From: Bacteroidota bacterium
Lineage (GTDB): Bacteria > Bacteroidota > Ignavibacteria > Kryptoniales > JAKASW01
Direction of reading: 5' to 3'
Length of the DNA stretch: 52,337 bases
Assembly: GCA_021812985.1 (NCBI GenBank)
Contig: JAKAMG010000023.1
Location: forward strand, 8,820-61,156
Position numbers and translations under genes: made by a program. The first letter of the stretch is position 1. Each line of letters opens with the position of its first letter. Under the pieces are notes generated by a model. The model searched no databases, was not told the origin of the DNA, and saw nothing but the letters and a program-made list of their open reading frames with translations. Below are positions 9,565 to 16,815 of this stretch, in pieces.

Positions 9565-9577
9565 AAACGAAACGAAA
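9565..9577 (+). promoter_or_regulatory. Candidate AgaR/DeoR-type operator (AAACGAAACGAAA)
   Basis: Three A-triplets at 5-base spacing form AAACGAAACGAAA; on the other strand this reads TTTCGTTTCGTTT. As I recall it, the E. coli AgaR operator core is of this form (TTTC-R-TTT-YR-TTT). The site starts three bases after the -10 box, so a bound repressor would cover the transcription start. Its place directly upstream of a DeoR-family gene suggests autoregulation. Flanking bases match the recalled consensus less well, and I saw no second clear copy in the window. Confidence 0.4.
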
Positions 9578-9663
9578 GCAAACCAAAGTATTGGAAAGCA
9601 ACGAGAGGCCAAAACGATACAGTTCGAAAGTTTCAGACCAGGAATAGACCAAAGGGGAAGGCA

Positions 9664-10446
9664 ATGAAACAGGAGAACCACGACAAGATCTTCCAGGAAG
9701 AACGTATCCAGGAGATCGCGAAGCTGCTCGAGAGGGAAAATCGCGTGTTGATAACCGACCTGTGCGAGAGATTCAACACGACTCCCGTGACAATAAGGAA
9801 GGATCTGGACCTGCTTGAGAGCCAGGGGGTTCTGAAAAGGACCCATGGGGGGGCGATACTCCACAGACCGCTGTTCCGGGGCCTGGCCCTTACCGAAAAA
9901 GAAAAGCTGAACTCGGAGGAGAAGGAAAGAATAGCGGGCGCGGCCGTTAAGATGATTTCCGAGGGAGACGTGGTCATACTCGATTCTGGTTCAACGACCA
10001 CTTTCCTGGCGAGGAAGATGAAGAACCTGAAGGGCATCACGGTTATAACCAATGCGGTGAACATCGCCCTGGAGCTTGCCGACACCGAACTGGAGGTTGT
10101 GCTGACCGGCGGGTCGCTGCAGAAGAACTCCTCCACGCTCGTAGGGCCGCTGGCGGAGGACGTGCTTAGGAAAATATCTGCGGACAAGCTGTTCCATGGC
10201 GTTGACGGAATCGATTACGAGCTTGGTCTCACGACTCCGGATATAATCGAAGCCAGCACAAGCCGCGTCATGATGGAACGCGCCGGCGAGAACATACTCC
10301 TCGCGGATTCCTCCAAGTTCGGCAGACGGAGTCTCGGGGTGATTTGCCAGATGAAAGAGGTCGACAAAATTATAACCACAAGAAATATGGGCAAAGCTGA
10401 AGTAAAACAGCTGAACGATATGCACGTGGAAGTACTGATCGTTTAA
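9664..10446 (+). CDS. DeoR-family transcriptional regulator (AgaR-like)
   Basis: A 260-residue protein, the normal size for DeoR repressors. Residues about 10-65 form the N-terminal winged helix-turn-helix: ERIQEIAKLLERENRVLITD, then TPVTIRKDLDLLESQGVLKR and THGGAI. The rest is the DeoR C-terminal effector domain with LDSGSTTTFLAR, the sugar-phosphate-binding segment, and VDGIDYELGLTTPD, typical of AgaR/GlcR relatives. It should repress amino-sugar genes until a phosphorylated sugar binds. I chose ATG 9664, with AAAGGGGAAG just upstream; the frame is open further (to 9439), but the extension would put 75 unrelated residues before the DNA-binding domain. The gene has its own promoter and a candidate operator and is followed three bases later by the next gene region. 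Confidence 0.9.
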   Translation: MKQENHDKIFQEERIQEIAKLLERENRVLITDLCERFNTTPVTIRKDLDLLESQGVLKRTHGGAILHRPLFRGLALTEKEKLNSEEKERIAGAAVKMISEGDVVILDSGSTTTFLARKMKNLKGITVITNAVNIALELADTELEVVLTGGSLQKNSSTLVGPLAEDVLRKISADKLFHGVDGIDYELGLTTPDIIEASTSRVMMERAGENILLADSSKFGRRSLGVICQMKEVDKIITTRNMGKAEVKQLNDMHVEVLIV

Positions 10447-10461
10447 TATTTGAGGGAGAAA

Positions 10462-11394
10462 ATGAGCACCAGCGTTTCACAGAAGAATGGTTACCCAAAG
10501 ATTACAGAGAGCAAAGTCATAATCAGCGGCACCCCGGGGACCTGGGATGAGAACAAGGTACATACGCTTTCAGTTGTTGAGGCGAACAAGGGAGGCTACA
10601 AATACTGGGGATATTACGCCCTGTGCAACTACGGCGGAGATCCGAACGTTAGGCAGGCGGGGCTCATCAGAAGCAACGACCTTGTCAAGTGGGACAAATA
10701 CGATGGCAACCCGATCATCAAGCGGGATTGCAGATGGCCCACTGTCATCCTGGCCAACTCCGTATTTCATATGTTCTACGCCGAGTACGATGAGAACAAC
10801 GACAGCCAGATCGTCATGCTGACGAGCAAGGATGGCGTCGACTTCGGTGACAAGAAGGTGGTCGTCCCGAGAGAGTTCGGAAGACAAAACCAGAATCCTT
10901 TTGCTTTCTTCAACAAGAAGGATGGCTACTTCTATATCGCGTATTACAGCGGCGTCGAGAGGAGCAACGACAAGCCTCTTGTCGGAAGAGACGGAATCGT
11001 CAATAAGAAGGGAGAAGTAGCGGGGAAGAACATATGGCAGATAAAGCTGCGCAAGAGCAGGGATATCGCCGGCCTTGCGACGGCTGAACCGAAAGTGCTG
11101 ATGACTTCGGATTACACCGTGGCTTCTCCTTCGATCATATACTTCAGGGACAGGTATTACCTCCTCGTGGAGGCGATACGCGAAGGGAAGTGGGATGAGA
11201 AGTGGGTAACGCTGGCGTACGAGAGCGACACGATCGACGGCGAATACACGGAGCTCAGAGAGAATCCCCTCTTTCCTGACAACGACGCGTGCGCGTTTCA
11301 GCACATTTTCGACGACAAGCTGTACGTTTTCTATTCCCACTGCCTCGACATAAAGAACTGGTTCTGGGAAATAAGAATGGTGGAATCAGTATAG
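10462..11394 (+). CDS. Five-bladed beta-propeller glycosidase-like protein (GH43/GH32/GH130 type), cytoplasmic
   Basis: A 310-residue protein with no signal peptide. It shows the alternating W/Y-rich strands of five-bladed propeller glycosidases: LIRSNDLVKWDKYDGNPII, HMFYAEYDENND, YFYIAYYSGVE, ASPSIIYFRDRYYLLVEA and HIFDDKLYVFYSH. These repeat the pattern of an Asp-containing loop with a following F/Y-Y-strand. I cannot decide between a GH43-like hydrolase and a GH130-like phosphorylase. A cytoplasmic location in an amino-sugar operon would suit cleavage of an imported disaccharide, which is inference. ATG 10462 has GAGGGAG directly upstream; a TTG twelve bases earlier overlaps that site and is less likely. 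It lies 15 bases after the regulator's stop, so the two are probably co-transcribed. Confidence 0.65.
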   Translation: MSTSVSQKNGYPKITESKVIISGTPGTWDENKVHTLSVVEANKGGYKYWGYYALCNYGGDPNVRQAGLIRSNDLVKWDKYDGNPIIKRDCRWPTVILANSVFHMFYAEYDENNDSQIVMLTSKDGVDFGDKKVVVPREFGRQNQNPFAFFNKKDGYFYIAYYSGVERSNDKPLVGRDGIVNKKGEVAGKNIWQIKLRKSRDIAGLATAEPKVLMTSDYTVASPSIIYFRDRYYLLVEAIREGKWDEKWVTLAYESDTIDGEYTELRENPLFPDNDACAFQHIFDDKLYVFYSHCLDIKNWFWEIRMVESV

Positions 11395-11413
11395 CGATGC
11401 AAGAAACATCCGA

Positions 11414-11446
11414 GGCTTTGGAACAGAGACGATCGGTCCCAAAGCC
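11414..11446 (+). terminator. Possible weak hairpin after the propeller glycosidase gene
   Basis: GGCTTTGG (11414-11421) can pair with CCAAAGCC (11439-11446) around a 17-base loop. No clear T-run follows, so it is a weak attenuator at best. The rest of the 255-base gap (11395-11649) holds no recognised gene. A 42-codon TTG frame (11525-11653) with a GGAGG site upstream ends in an ATGA overlap with the next start, and I cannot tell whether it is real. Confidence 0.3.
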
Positions 11447-11649
11447 GCGGAGGGAGCGCCATTCATGGTGATTCTAACTAAAGAATAAAGAAGAAGTAAT
11501 TCTATAGAGATGGAGGCAGATCAATTGGGAAGTAATAGAGGCCTGCAAACCGAAGCAATCTCTCCTCGAAAATCTGAATTCCGTTCGGATAAACAGGGAC
11601 ATGATGGCGCAGTCTCCACAAAGGGGAACAGCGTGGCAGGGGAAATCGA

Positions 11650-12702
11650 ATGAACCAGTTTGTCACTGAGATACTCGAACAGCCGGAATCCCTCGCCGCA
11701 ACCCTTGACTACTATTTGAGCGATGCAGGGAGGAGGAAGCTCATCGCCATTCGCGATCTGATCCGATCAAGGGATCTCAAGCGGATAATTTTCACAGGGA
11801 TGGGGAGCTCCTACTTCACATCCTACGCGGCGTCCTGCCTTTTCAACAGCTTCGGTATTGACTCCTGCGCGGTAAACACCAACGAACTTCTCTATTATCA
11901 TTTCTCGCTAATATCAAAGGAAACGCTTGTCGTCTGCGTCTCGCAGTCAGGGGAGAGCGTGGAGATTGTCAAATTGCTCGAGAAGCTTCCGGGAGGCATC
12001 TCCTGCATCGGCATAACCAACGAGGAGGGAAGCTCTCTGGCCGGCAAGGCAACTGAATCGCTGTTGAGCAGGGCCGGCCTCGAGAAGATGACTTCCACAA
12101 AGACCTATACCTCCATGCTCCTGGTTAAGTACATACTTGGATGGTATCTGGCTGACCAGTGGAACGAGGAGAAGGTATCGCAGGTAAAAGAAACCATAAA
12201 GGGCACGAGAGAAATTATCGGAAGATACATGGAGTCGATTTCTTCCGAGCTGAATTTCCTTGGGGCCATTGACTTCATCCAGTTTATCGGAAGGGGTCCG
12301 TCCTATGCGACGGCCCTCCAGAGCGAGTTGATGTTCAAGGAAGCCGCGAAGATACCTGCCTCCGGCACGATGGGGGGCGAGTTCCGGCACGGACCTATGG
12401 AAATGATAAAGCCCGGTTTCAAATCGATGCTCTTCGTGGCCGAGGGAAGCACTTACAGCCAAAGCGTCAAGATGGCTTCGGACATATCAAGATATCACGG
12501 CAAAGTTCTGATGGTAACGGACAAGGATCCGAATCTTCACGATGCTAACATCCGCGTGATCACGACGCGGCGTTCCGACGAGTTTCAATTCGGTATACAA
12601 AGCATTATTCCTGCTCAGCTTATGGTGAACGAGCTCGGTCTGGCGAACGGATATACGCCTGGCAACTTCACGCACGGCGGCAAAGTGACGAAGGCTGAGT
12701 AG
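11650..12702 (+). CDS. Double-SIS-domain sugar isomerase/deaminase (GlmS isomerase-like, AgaS/FrlB group)
   Basis: A 350-residue cytoplasmic protein with two SIS domains and no N-terminal glutaminase domain. The first SIS carries IIFTGMGSSYFTS and VVCVSQSGESVE, the phosphosugar-binding Ser-rich loop. The second carries FIGRGPSYATALQSELMFKE and MGGEFRHGPMEMI, matching the GELKHGP active-site segment of GlmS. The C-terminus ends in GKVTKAE, similar to the terminal Lys segment that closes the GlmS isomerase site. Family members interconvert or deaminate 6-phospho-amino sugars, for example AgaS on galactosamine-6-phosphate. With NagB already present, a second substrate is likely. AGGGGA lies six bases upstream of the ATG. 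A ROK kinase follows 80 bases later. Confidence 0.8.
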   Translation: MNQFVTEILEQPESLAATLDYYLSDAGRRKLIAIRDLIRSRDLKRIIFTGMGSSYFTSYAASCLFNSFGIDSCAVNTNELLYYHFSLISKETLVVCVSQSGESVEIVKLLEKLPGGISCIGITNEEGSSLAGKATESLLSRAGLEKMTSTKTYTSMLLVKYILGWYLADQWNEEKVSQVKETIKGTREIIGRYMESISSELNFLGAIDFIQFIGRGPSYATALQSELMFKEAAKIPASGTMGGEFRHGPMEMIKPGFKSMLFVAEGSTYSQSVKMASDISRYHGKVLMVTDKDPNLHDANIRVITTRRSDEFQFGIQSIIPAQLMVNELGLANGYTPGNFTHGGKVTKAE

Positions 12703-12782
12703 CGCATGCTGAGCACCTCTCTTCACAGACACACCGGATCTGCCGACGGAGAATACCGATATGAGCCGGGAGGCTTGAACCG

Positions 12783-13664
12783 ATGAGCAGAGTTTATATC
12801 GGCGTCGATTTCGGAGGCACAAAGATAATGACCGGTGCGATGACCGAGAAGGGCGAGATCGTTTGCGAGCCAGTCAAGGTCCCGACACAGGGTCAGGACG
12901 CGCCGGAGCGGATCATCGCGAGGGTCACTGATTCCATTGAGGAGGTCGCGAAAAGGACCGGCCTTGTCATTGATGATATTGGTGGAATAGGCATGGGTGT
13001 CACCGGCCCGATCGACATAAAGAACGGGAGGATACTTGAATGCCCGCAGCTCCCGACGCTCCATTTCTATCCTCTCAGGAAAATTATAGAAGAGCGCTTC
13101 CGGCGTCCCGTTTTCATGAACAATGACGCGAACTGCCTGATTTACGGCGAGACTTTGTACGGCAGCGGCGTCGGGAAGAGCAATGTAGTCGGGTTTACTC
13201 TCGGCACCGGTGTCGGATGCGCGATAATCATCAACGGAAAGATCTTTGAGGGGCATACGGAATCGGCAGGCGAAATCTGGCCATCACCGTATGGAAAGGG
13301 GACGATAGAGGACCTGGTATCCGGCGCCGGAATTTCAAGGATGTACGAGGAGTTGTCGGGCAACCGCAAATCGGCTCTTGACATTTCACGTCTCGCGGAG
13401 GCGGGTGACCGCAACGCGATTACGACATGGAAACAGTTCGGCGAACACCTGTCGGTCGCAATCTCATGGGTCGTGAACGTCATCGATCCGGAAATCGTGA
13501 TACTCGGAGGATCCATTTCAAACGCGTTCGATCTCTTCTCGCCCTCGATGGAGGAACACTTCCGGAAGCACGTTTGTCCGACACCCGCGGAAAAAACAAA
13601 GATCGTCCGTGGCCAGCTCGGTCCCAACGCAGGTTTCATTGGAGCCGCGGCGCTGGCGCTATGA
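12783..13664 (+). CDS. ROK-family sugar kinase
   Basis: A 293-residue cytoplasmic kinase. It opens with GVDFGGTKI, the ATP phosphate-binding motif. GVTGPID precedes the NNDANC segment with the catalytic Asp115, and GFTLGTGVGCAI follows. ROK enzymes phosphorylate glucose, GlcNAc, ManNAc or related sugars. The usual zinc motif (GH followed by CxCGxxGC) is missing: residues 157-181 read GHTESAGEIW and then a Cys-free stretch. This occurs in some ROK subfamilies and changes substrate expectations. Position after the SIS isomerase and near the AGE epimerase and NagA suggests it makes the 6-phosphate of GlcNAc or ManNAc imported by the symporter. A GGGAGG site supports the start. Confidence 0.85.
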   Translation: MSRVYIGVDFGGTKIMTGAMTEKGEIVCEPVKVPTQGQDAPERIIARVTDSIEEVAKRTGLVIDDIGGIGMGVTGPIDIKNGRILECPQLPTLHFYPLRKIIEERFRRPVFMNNDANCLIYGETLYGSGVGKSNVVGFTLGTGVGCAIIINGKIFEGHTESAGEIWPSPYGKGTIEDLVSGAGISRMYEELSGNRKSALDISRLAEAGDRNAITTWKQFGEHLSVAISWVVNVIDPEIVILGGSISNAFDLFSPSMEEHFRKHVCPTPAEKTKIVRGQLGPNAGFIGAAALAL

Positions 13665-13680
13665 AGAGAAGTAAAGCGCC

Positions 13681-13698
13681 AAGGCTCAGTCGCCTTTT
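13681..13698 (+). terminator. Short hairpin with T-run after the ROK kinase gene
   Basis: AAGGC (13681-13685) and GCCTT (13692-13696) enclose a six-base loop, and the run continues TT. This is a small terminator candidate between the kinase operon and the TonB receptor gene, 17 bases after the kinase stop. The stem is only five pairs, so read-through is likely. Confidence 0.35.
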
Positions 13699-13756
13699 CC
13701 TGGAAAGGGAATGTGCGGTCGTAATTTTCGCAAAGCGATTAACCAAGGAGATTGTA

Positions 13757-16669
13757 ATGAACAAAAGAATCACGAGCATGCTCACGATTTTCGGTCTTCT
13801 CCTTTCCTTGAATCTCGGGGCAGTGCATGCCGGACAGAACGCGACTTTGCATGGACGAGTTACAGACGTGCATTCGGGAGACCCGCTCCCCGGAGCGACT
13901 GTGTACATCGTCGGCACGAGCCTCGGTGCCTCAACCGATCTCAACGGAGCATATACGATTGTCAACGTCCCTCCTGGTAGCTACACCATGCGAACCACAT
14001 ACATTGGCTACAAGACAATCGTCGTCCACGTAAGAGCGGCCGCTGGAGAACTGGTCAGGGAGGATGTCAAACTGGAAGCCGTCGGAGTCCAGGGAAGGGA
14101 AGTTGTGGTGACAGCGCAGGCAGCCGGCCAGAACGCGGCGATCAATCAGCAGCTTGCATCCGACCAGATAGTAAACGTAGTCTCGGCAGCAAAGATACAG
14201 GAACTTCCGGACGCAAACGCTGCGGAGTCTGTCGGCAGGCTGCCTGGGGTTTCAGTCCTCAGAAGCGGCGGCGAAGCATACGCCGTCGTGATACGCGGTT
14301 TGCAGCCGAAATACAATCAGGTCACTATAGACGGCGTGAAGATGGGGTCCTCCAGCTCAAGCAGTGACTACACGAATCTCAGCATGATTTCCTCGAATAT
14401 GCTCGGTGGCATTGAAGTCTTCAAGACGATTTCACCCGATATGAACGCCAACGTTATCGGCGGTGTCGTCAATTTTCAGATGCGCGAGGCGCAGGTCGAG
14501 AAGCCGGGGGTCCCGCAAATCAGTCTCGTCGCGCAGGGGGGCTACAACGCCCTACCCGACGCTTACAACAAATTCAACAATTATAAATACGTCGGTACGA
14601 TCGAAGACCGTTTCTTCGGGGATCGCCTCGGCGTGTTTGCTCAGGCTGATGTCGAAAGGATCAACCTGAGTTCCAACGAGCTCGGGGCCTCCTACGGGGA
14701 GTACAATAACACGCTGACCCAGTACGTCACCAACAGTTTGAACCTTTACGACATTCCGAGGGACAGAAGGCGATACAACGGGGCCCTGGTTCTCGACTAC
14801 AAGCTGCCAGAAGGATCGATCAAGCTTACAAATTTCGTTAATACCGGAACGACAAATGCGACGACCTATAGTGAGTCGTTTGATCTGACCAGCAATATTC
14901 GCTACTACGGAGTTGCCAACTCTAATTCCACCTTGAGCAATATTGTGGACATTCTCGATTTCAAACAGCAGCTCTCGATCTTCAGGGTAAATCTGACGCT
15001 CTCGCATGTGTACTCTTCGACCAGCAGTCCAAACAGCTGGAACGCAAACTTCCAGCAGACGCAGGCAGGGCTCGATCAGTTCACCAACAAGCCGGAGGTA
15101 AATCCTTTGGCAGTGCCTGTAGCGGCCAACAACGACATCACGAACGCCTCACTCTACCAGTTCAACGTCACCAACAGTTTCTACTGGCAGCGGGCCCTGG
15201 ACGCGAAGCTCGATTTGAGCACTAGCGTCAACATTGCTTCCGACGTGACGGCCGAAATCAAATTCGGTGGTGATTACAAGCATTTGATCAGGTCTTACAC
15301 GACAGATGTTCTCAACGGAACTCTGATCGGCAGCAATGTGGCGCAGTTCGTCGCCCCTTATTTCAAGCTGCCGGCGGATGCCGCCAAGATGCAATACTGG
15401 GTTGATCCCAATTTCAAGTTCGGAACTTTCTTGAACGGGAACTACAAGATGGTATCGCCTCTAAATTTCGGAATGTTCTCGCAATTGCTGAACATACTCA
15501 ACTCCAACGTTGACAATTATGCGAAACAGAGCCAGCAGGCGTGGTACGGCGTCAACACGGAAGCGTCGATAACGAATAACTACAGCGGTTATGAGAACAC
15601 AAGCGCTTTTTACCTCATGACGGTTCTGAAGCTAGGTCAGCAGCTGACCCTCATCCCGGGCGTCCGGTATCAGAATCTCGAGACTATCTACACGGCCCCT
15701 CGCGGATTTACAAGCGCCTTGTCATACTTCACCTATAACTACTACGACACGACGGTAACGCAGAATCACGGTTACTGGCTTCCCGACGTGTCTTTGAACT
15801 ACAAGCCGCTTTCGTGGCTGGGCATCAGGCTCGCATATTCGAACACTCTCGCTTATCCGGATTTCAACACCATCACTCCCCGCATCAACGTCGGGTTGAG
15901 CAACTCGATCTCATGGAACAACTTTGCGCTGATTCCCGGACGATCTTCAAACTATGATTTCGCCGTCTCGGTTTATAATGATGCGATCGGTTTGTTTACT
16001 GTGGATCCATTTCTCAAGCAAATCAGCAACCTGATTTATTCGTGGTCATACTGGGTTACGGGTACAAAGGCCTTACAGTACATCCCCGCCAGTCTGCCGG
16101 GTACTCCGCCAAGCCCGTATCAGTCTTATCAGATTAGCACGTACGTTAACAATCCTTACGTAATAAACGATTACGGAGTCGAATTGGATTGGCAGACGCA
16201 CTTCTGGTATCTCCCCGGGGTCCTGTCGGGTGTGGTATTCGGTGCGAACTACACGCACATCTTTTCCAAGGCTCAGTATCCATACACTCTCACGAAGATC
16301 TCCAGCCGCAGCGTTCAGTATGTCGACACATCGTACACGGATCGGCTGATCGACCAGCCTGATGACATTGTCAATCTGACCTTGGGATTCGACTACCGAA
16401 GTTTCTCGGCCAGGGTGGCTTACCTCTACGAGAGCAACGTGTTTTCAGGTGCGAATTTTTGGCCGCAGCTGAGATCGTATTCCCCGATTTACAGGCGGTG
16501 GGACTTTGCTGCCAAGCAGACACTCCCATGGTATGGGCTGGAATTGTATTTGGATCTAAACAACCTCAACGGTGCGAACAATGTCAGCGTCATTCGTGCG
16601 GCCCAGGTTCCAATCTCGGAGCAGGATTACGGCATGACTGCTGACATCGGCATCAGGTGGAAATTATAG
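13757..16669 (+). CDS. TonB-dependent outer-membrane receptor with carboxypeptidase-regulatory-like domain
   Basis: A 970-residue outer-membrane protein. Residues 1-25 are a signal peptide ending in HAG. Residues about 28-110 are a CarboxypepD_reg-like domain (GRVTDVHSGDPLPGATVYIVGT, then DLNGAYTIVNVPPGSYT, split here at residue borders). The plug follows at about 115-245 with ELPDANAAESVGRLPGVSVLR, VVIRGLQPKYNQVTIDG and FKTISPDMNANVIGGVVNF. These plug motifs resemble the Xanthomonas/Caulobacter-type receptors (TIGR01782) more than SusC. The remainder is a long beta-barrel ending in DIGIRWKL with a terminal aromatic/hydrophobic strand. ATG 13757 has AAGGAG upstream; the open frame back to 13427 overlaps the kinase gene and is rejected. 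It would import oligosaccharides with TonB energy. No SusD gene follows. Confidence 0.9.
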   Translation: MNKRITSMLTIFGLLLSLNLGAVHAGQNATLHGRVTDVHSGDPLPGATVYIVGTSLGASTDLNGAYTIVNVPPGSYTMRTTYIGYKTIVVHVRAAAGELVREDVKLEAVGVQGREVVVTAQAAGQNAAINQQLASDQIVNVVSAAKIQELPDANAAESVGRLPGVSVLRSGGEAYAVVIRGLQPKYNQVTIDGVKMGSSSSSSDYTNLSMISSNMLGGIEVFKTISPDMNANVIGGVVNFQMREAQVEKPGVPQISLVAQGGYNALPDAYNKFNNYKYVGTIEDRFFGDRLGVFAQADVERINLSSNELGASYGEYNNTLTQYVTNSLNLYDIPRDRRRYNGALVLDYKLPEGSIKLTNFVNTGTTNATTYSESFDLTSNIRYYGVANSNSTLSNIVDILDFKQQLSIFRVNLTLSHVYSSTSSPNSWNANFQQTQAGLDQFTNKPEVNPLAVPVAANNDITNASLYQFNVTNSFYWQRALDAKLDLSTSVNIASDVTAEIKFGGDYKHLIRSYTTDVLNGTLIGSNVAQFVAPYFKLPADAAKMQYWVDPNFKFGTFLNGNYKMVSPLNFGMFSQLLNILNSNVDNYAKQSQQAWYGVNTEASITNNYSGYENTSAFYLMTVLKLGQQLTLIPGVRYQNLETIYTAPRGFTSALSYFTYNYYDTTVTQNHGYWLPDVSLNYKPLSWLGIRLAYSNTLAYPDFNTITPRINVGLSNSISWNNFALIPGRSSNYDFAVSVYNDAIGLFTVDPFLKQISNLIYSWSYWVTGTKALQYIPASLPGTPPSPYQSYQISTYVNNPYVINDYGVELDWQTHFWYLPGVLSGVVFGANYTHIFSKAQYPYTLTKISSRSVQYVDTSYTDRLIDQPDDIVNLTLGFDYRSFSARVAYLYESNVFSGANFWPQLRSYSPIYRRWDFAAKQTLPWYGLELYLDLNNLNGANNVSVIRAAQVPISEQDYGMTADIGIRWKL

Positions 16670-16815
16670 AGATGGCGGTGAAATGCCGAAGGAGGTGGTT
16701 AACGAAAGTCATCTCGTCATTCGTAACAGAATCACTGAATCATCGGGTGACAGCAACCGCGCTGCTACGCCGAAGAACCACTAACACTAACTCATTTATA
16801 CTGAGGAGTCGTCAA

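Larger units (their letters stand above)
9320..9663 (+). other. Intergenic region holding the promoter and operator of the DeoR-type regulator
   Basis: These 344 bases separate nagB from the regulator and are the largest gap in the window. An in-frame upstream extension of the regulator (from 9439) is open but has no family similarity that I recognise. The first 200 bases show no gene or clear terminator. The last 130 become AT-richer and contain a sigma70-like promoter (9533-9561) followed by a GAAAC-repeat operator candidate (9565-9577) and the regulator's ribosome-binding site. Confidence 0.5.

Noticed and set aside
10570-11340. A 256-codon open frame on the minus strand
   Set aside because: It lies wholly inside the propeller glycosidase gene on the other strand and shows no family motif. 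It follows from the codon use of the real gene.
13427-13756. N-terminal extension of the TonB receptor frame
   Set aside because: It overlaps the ROK kinase gene by more than 200 bases, and the signal peptide with a good ribosome site begins at 13757.
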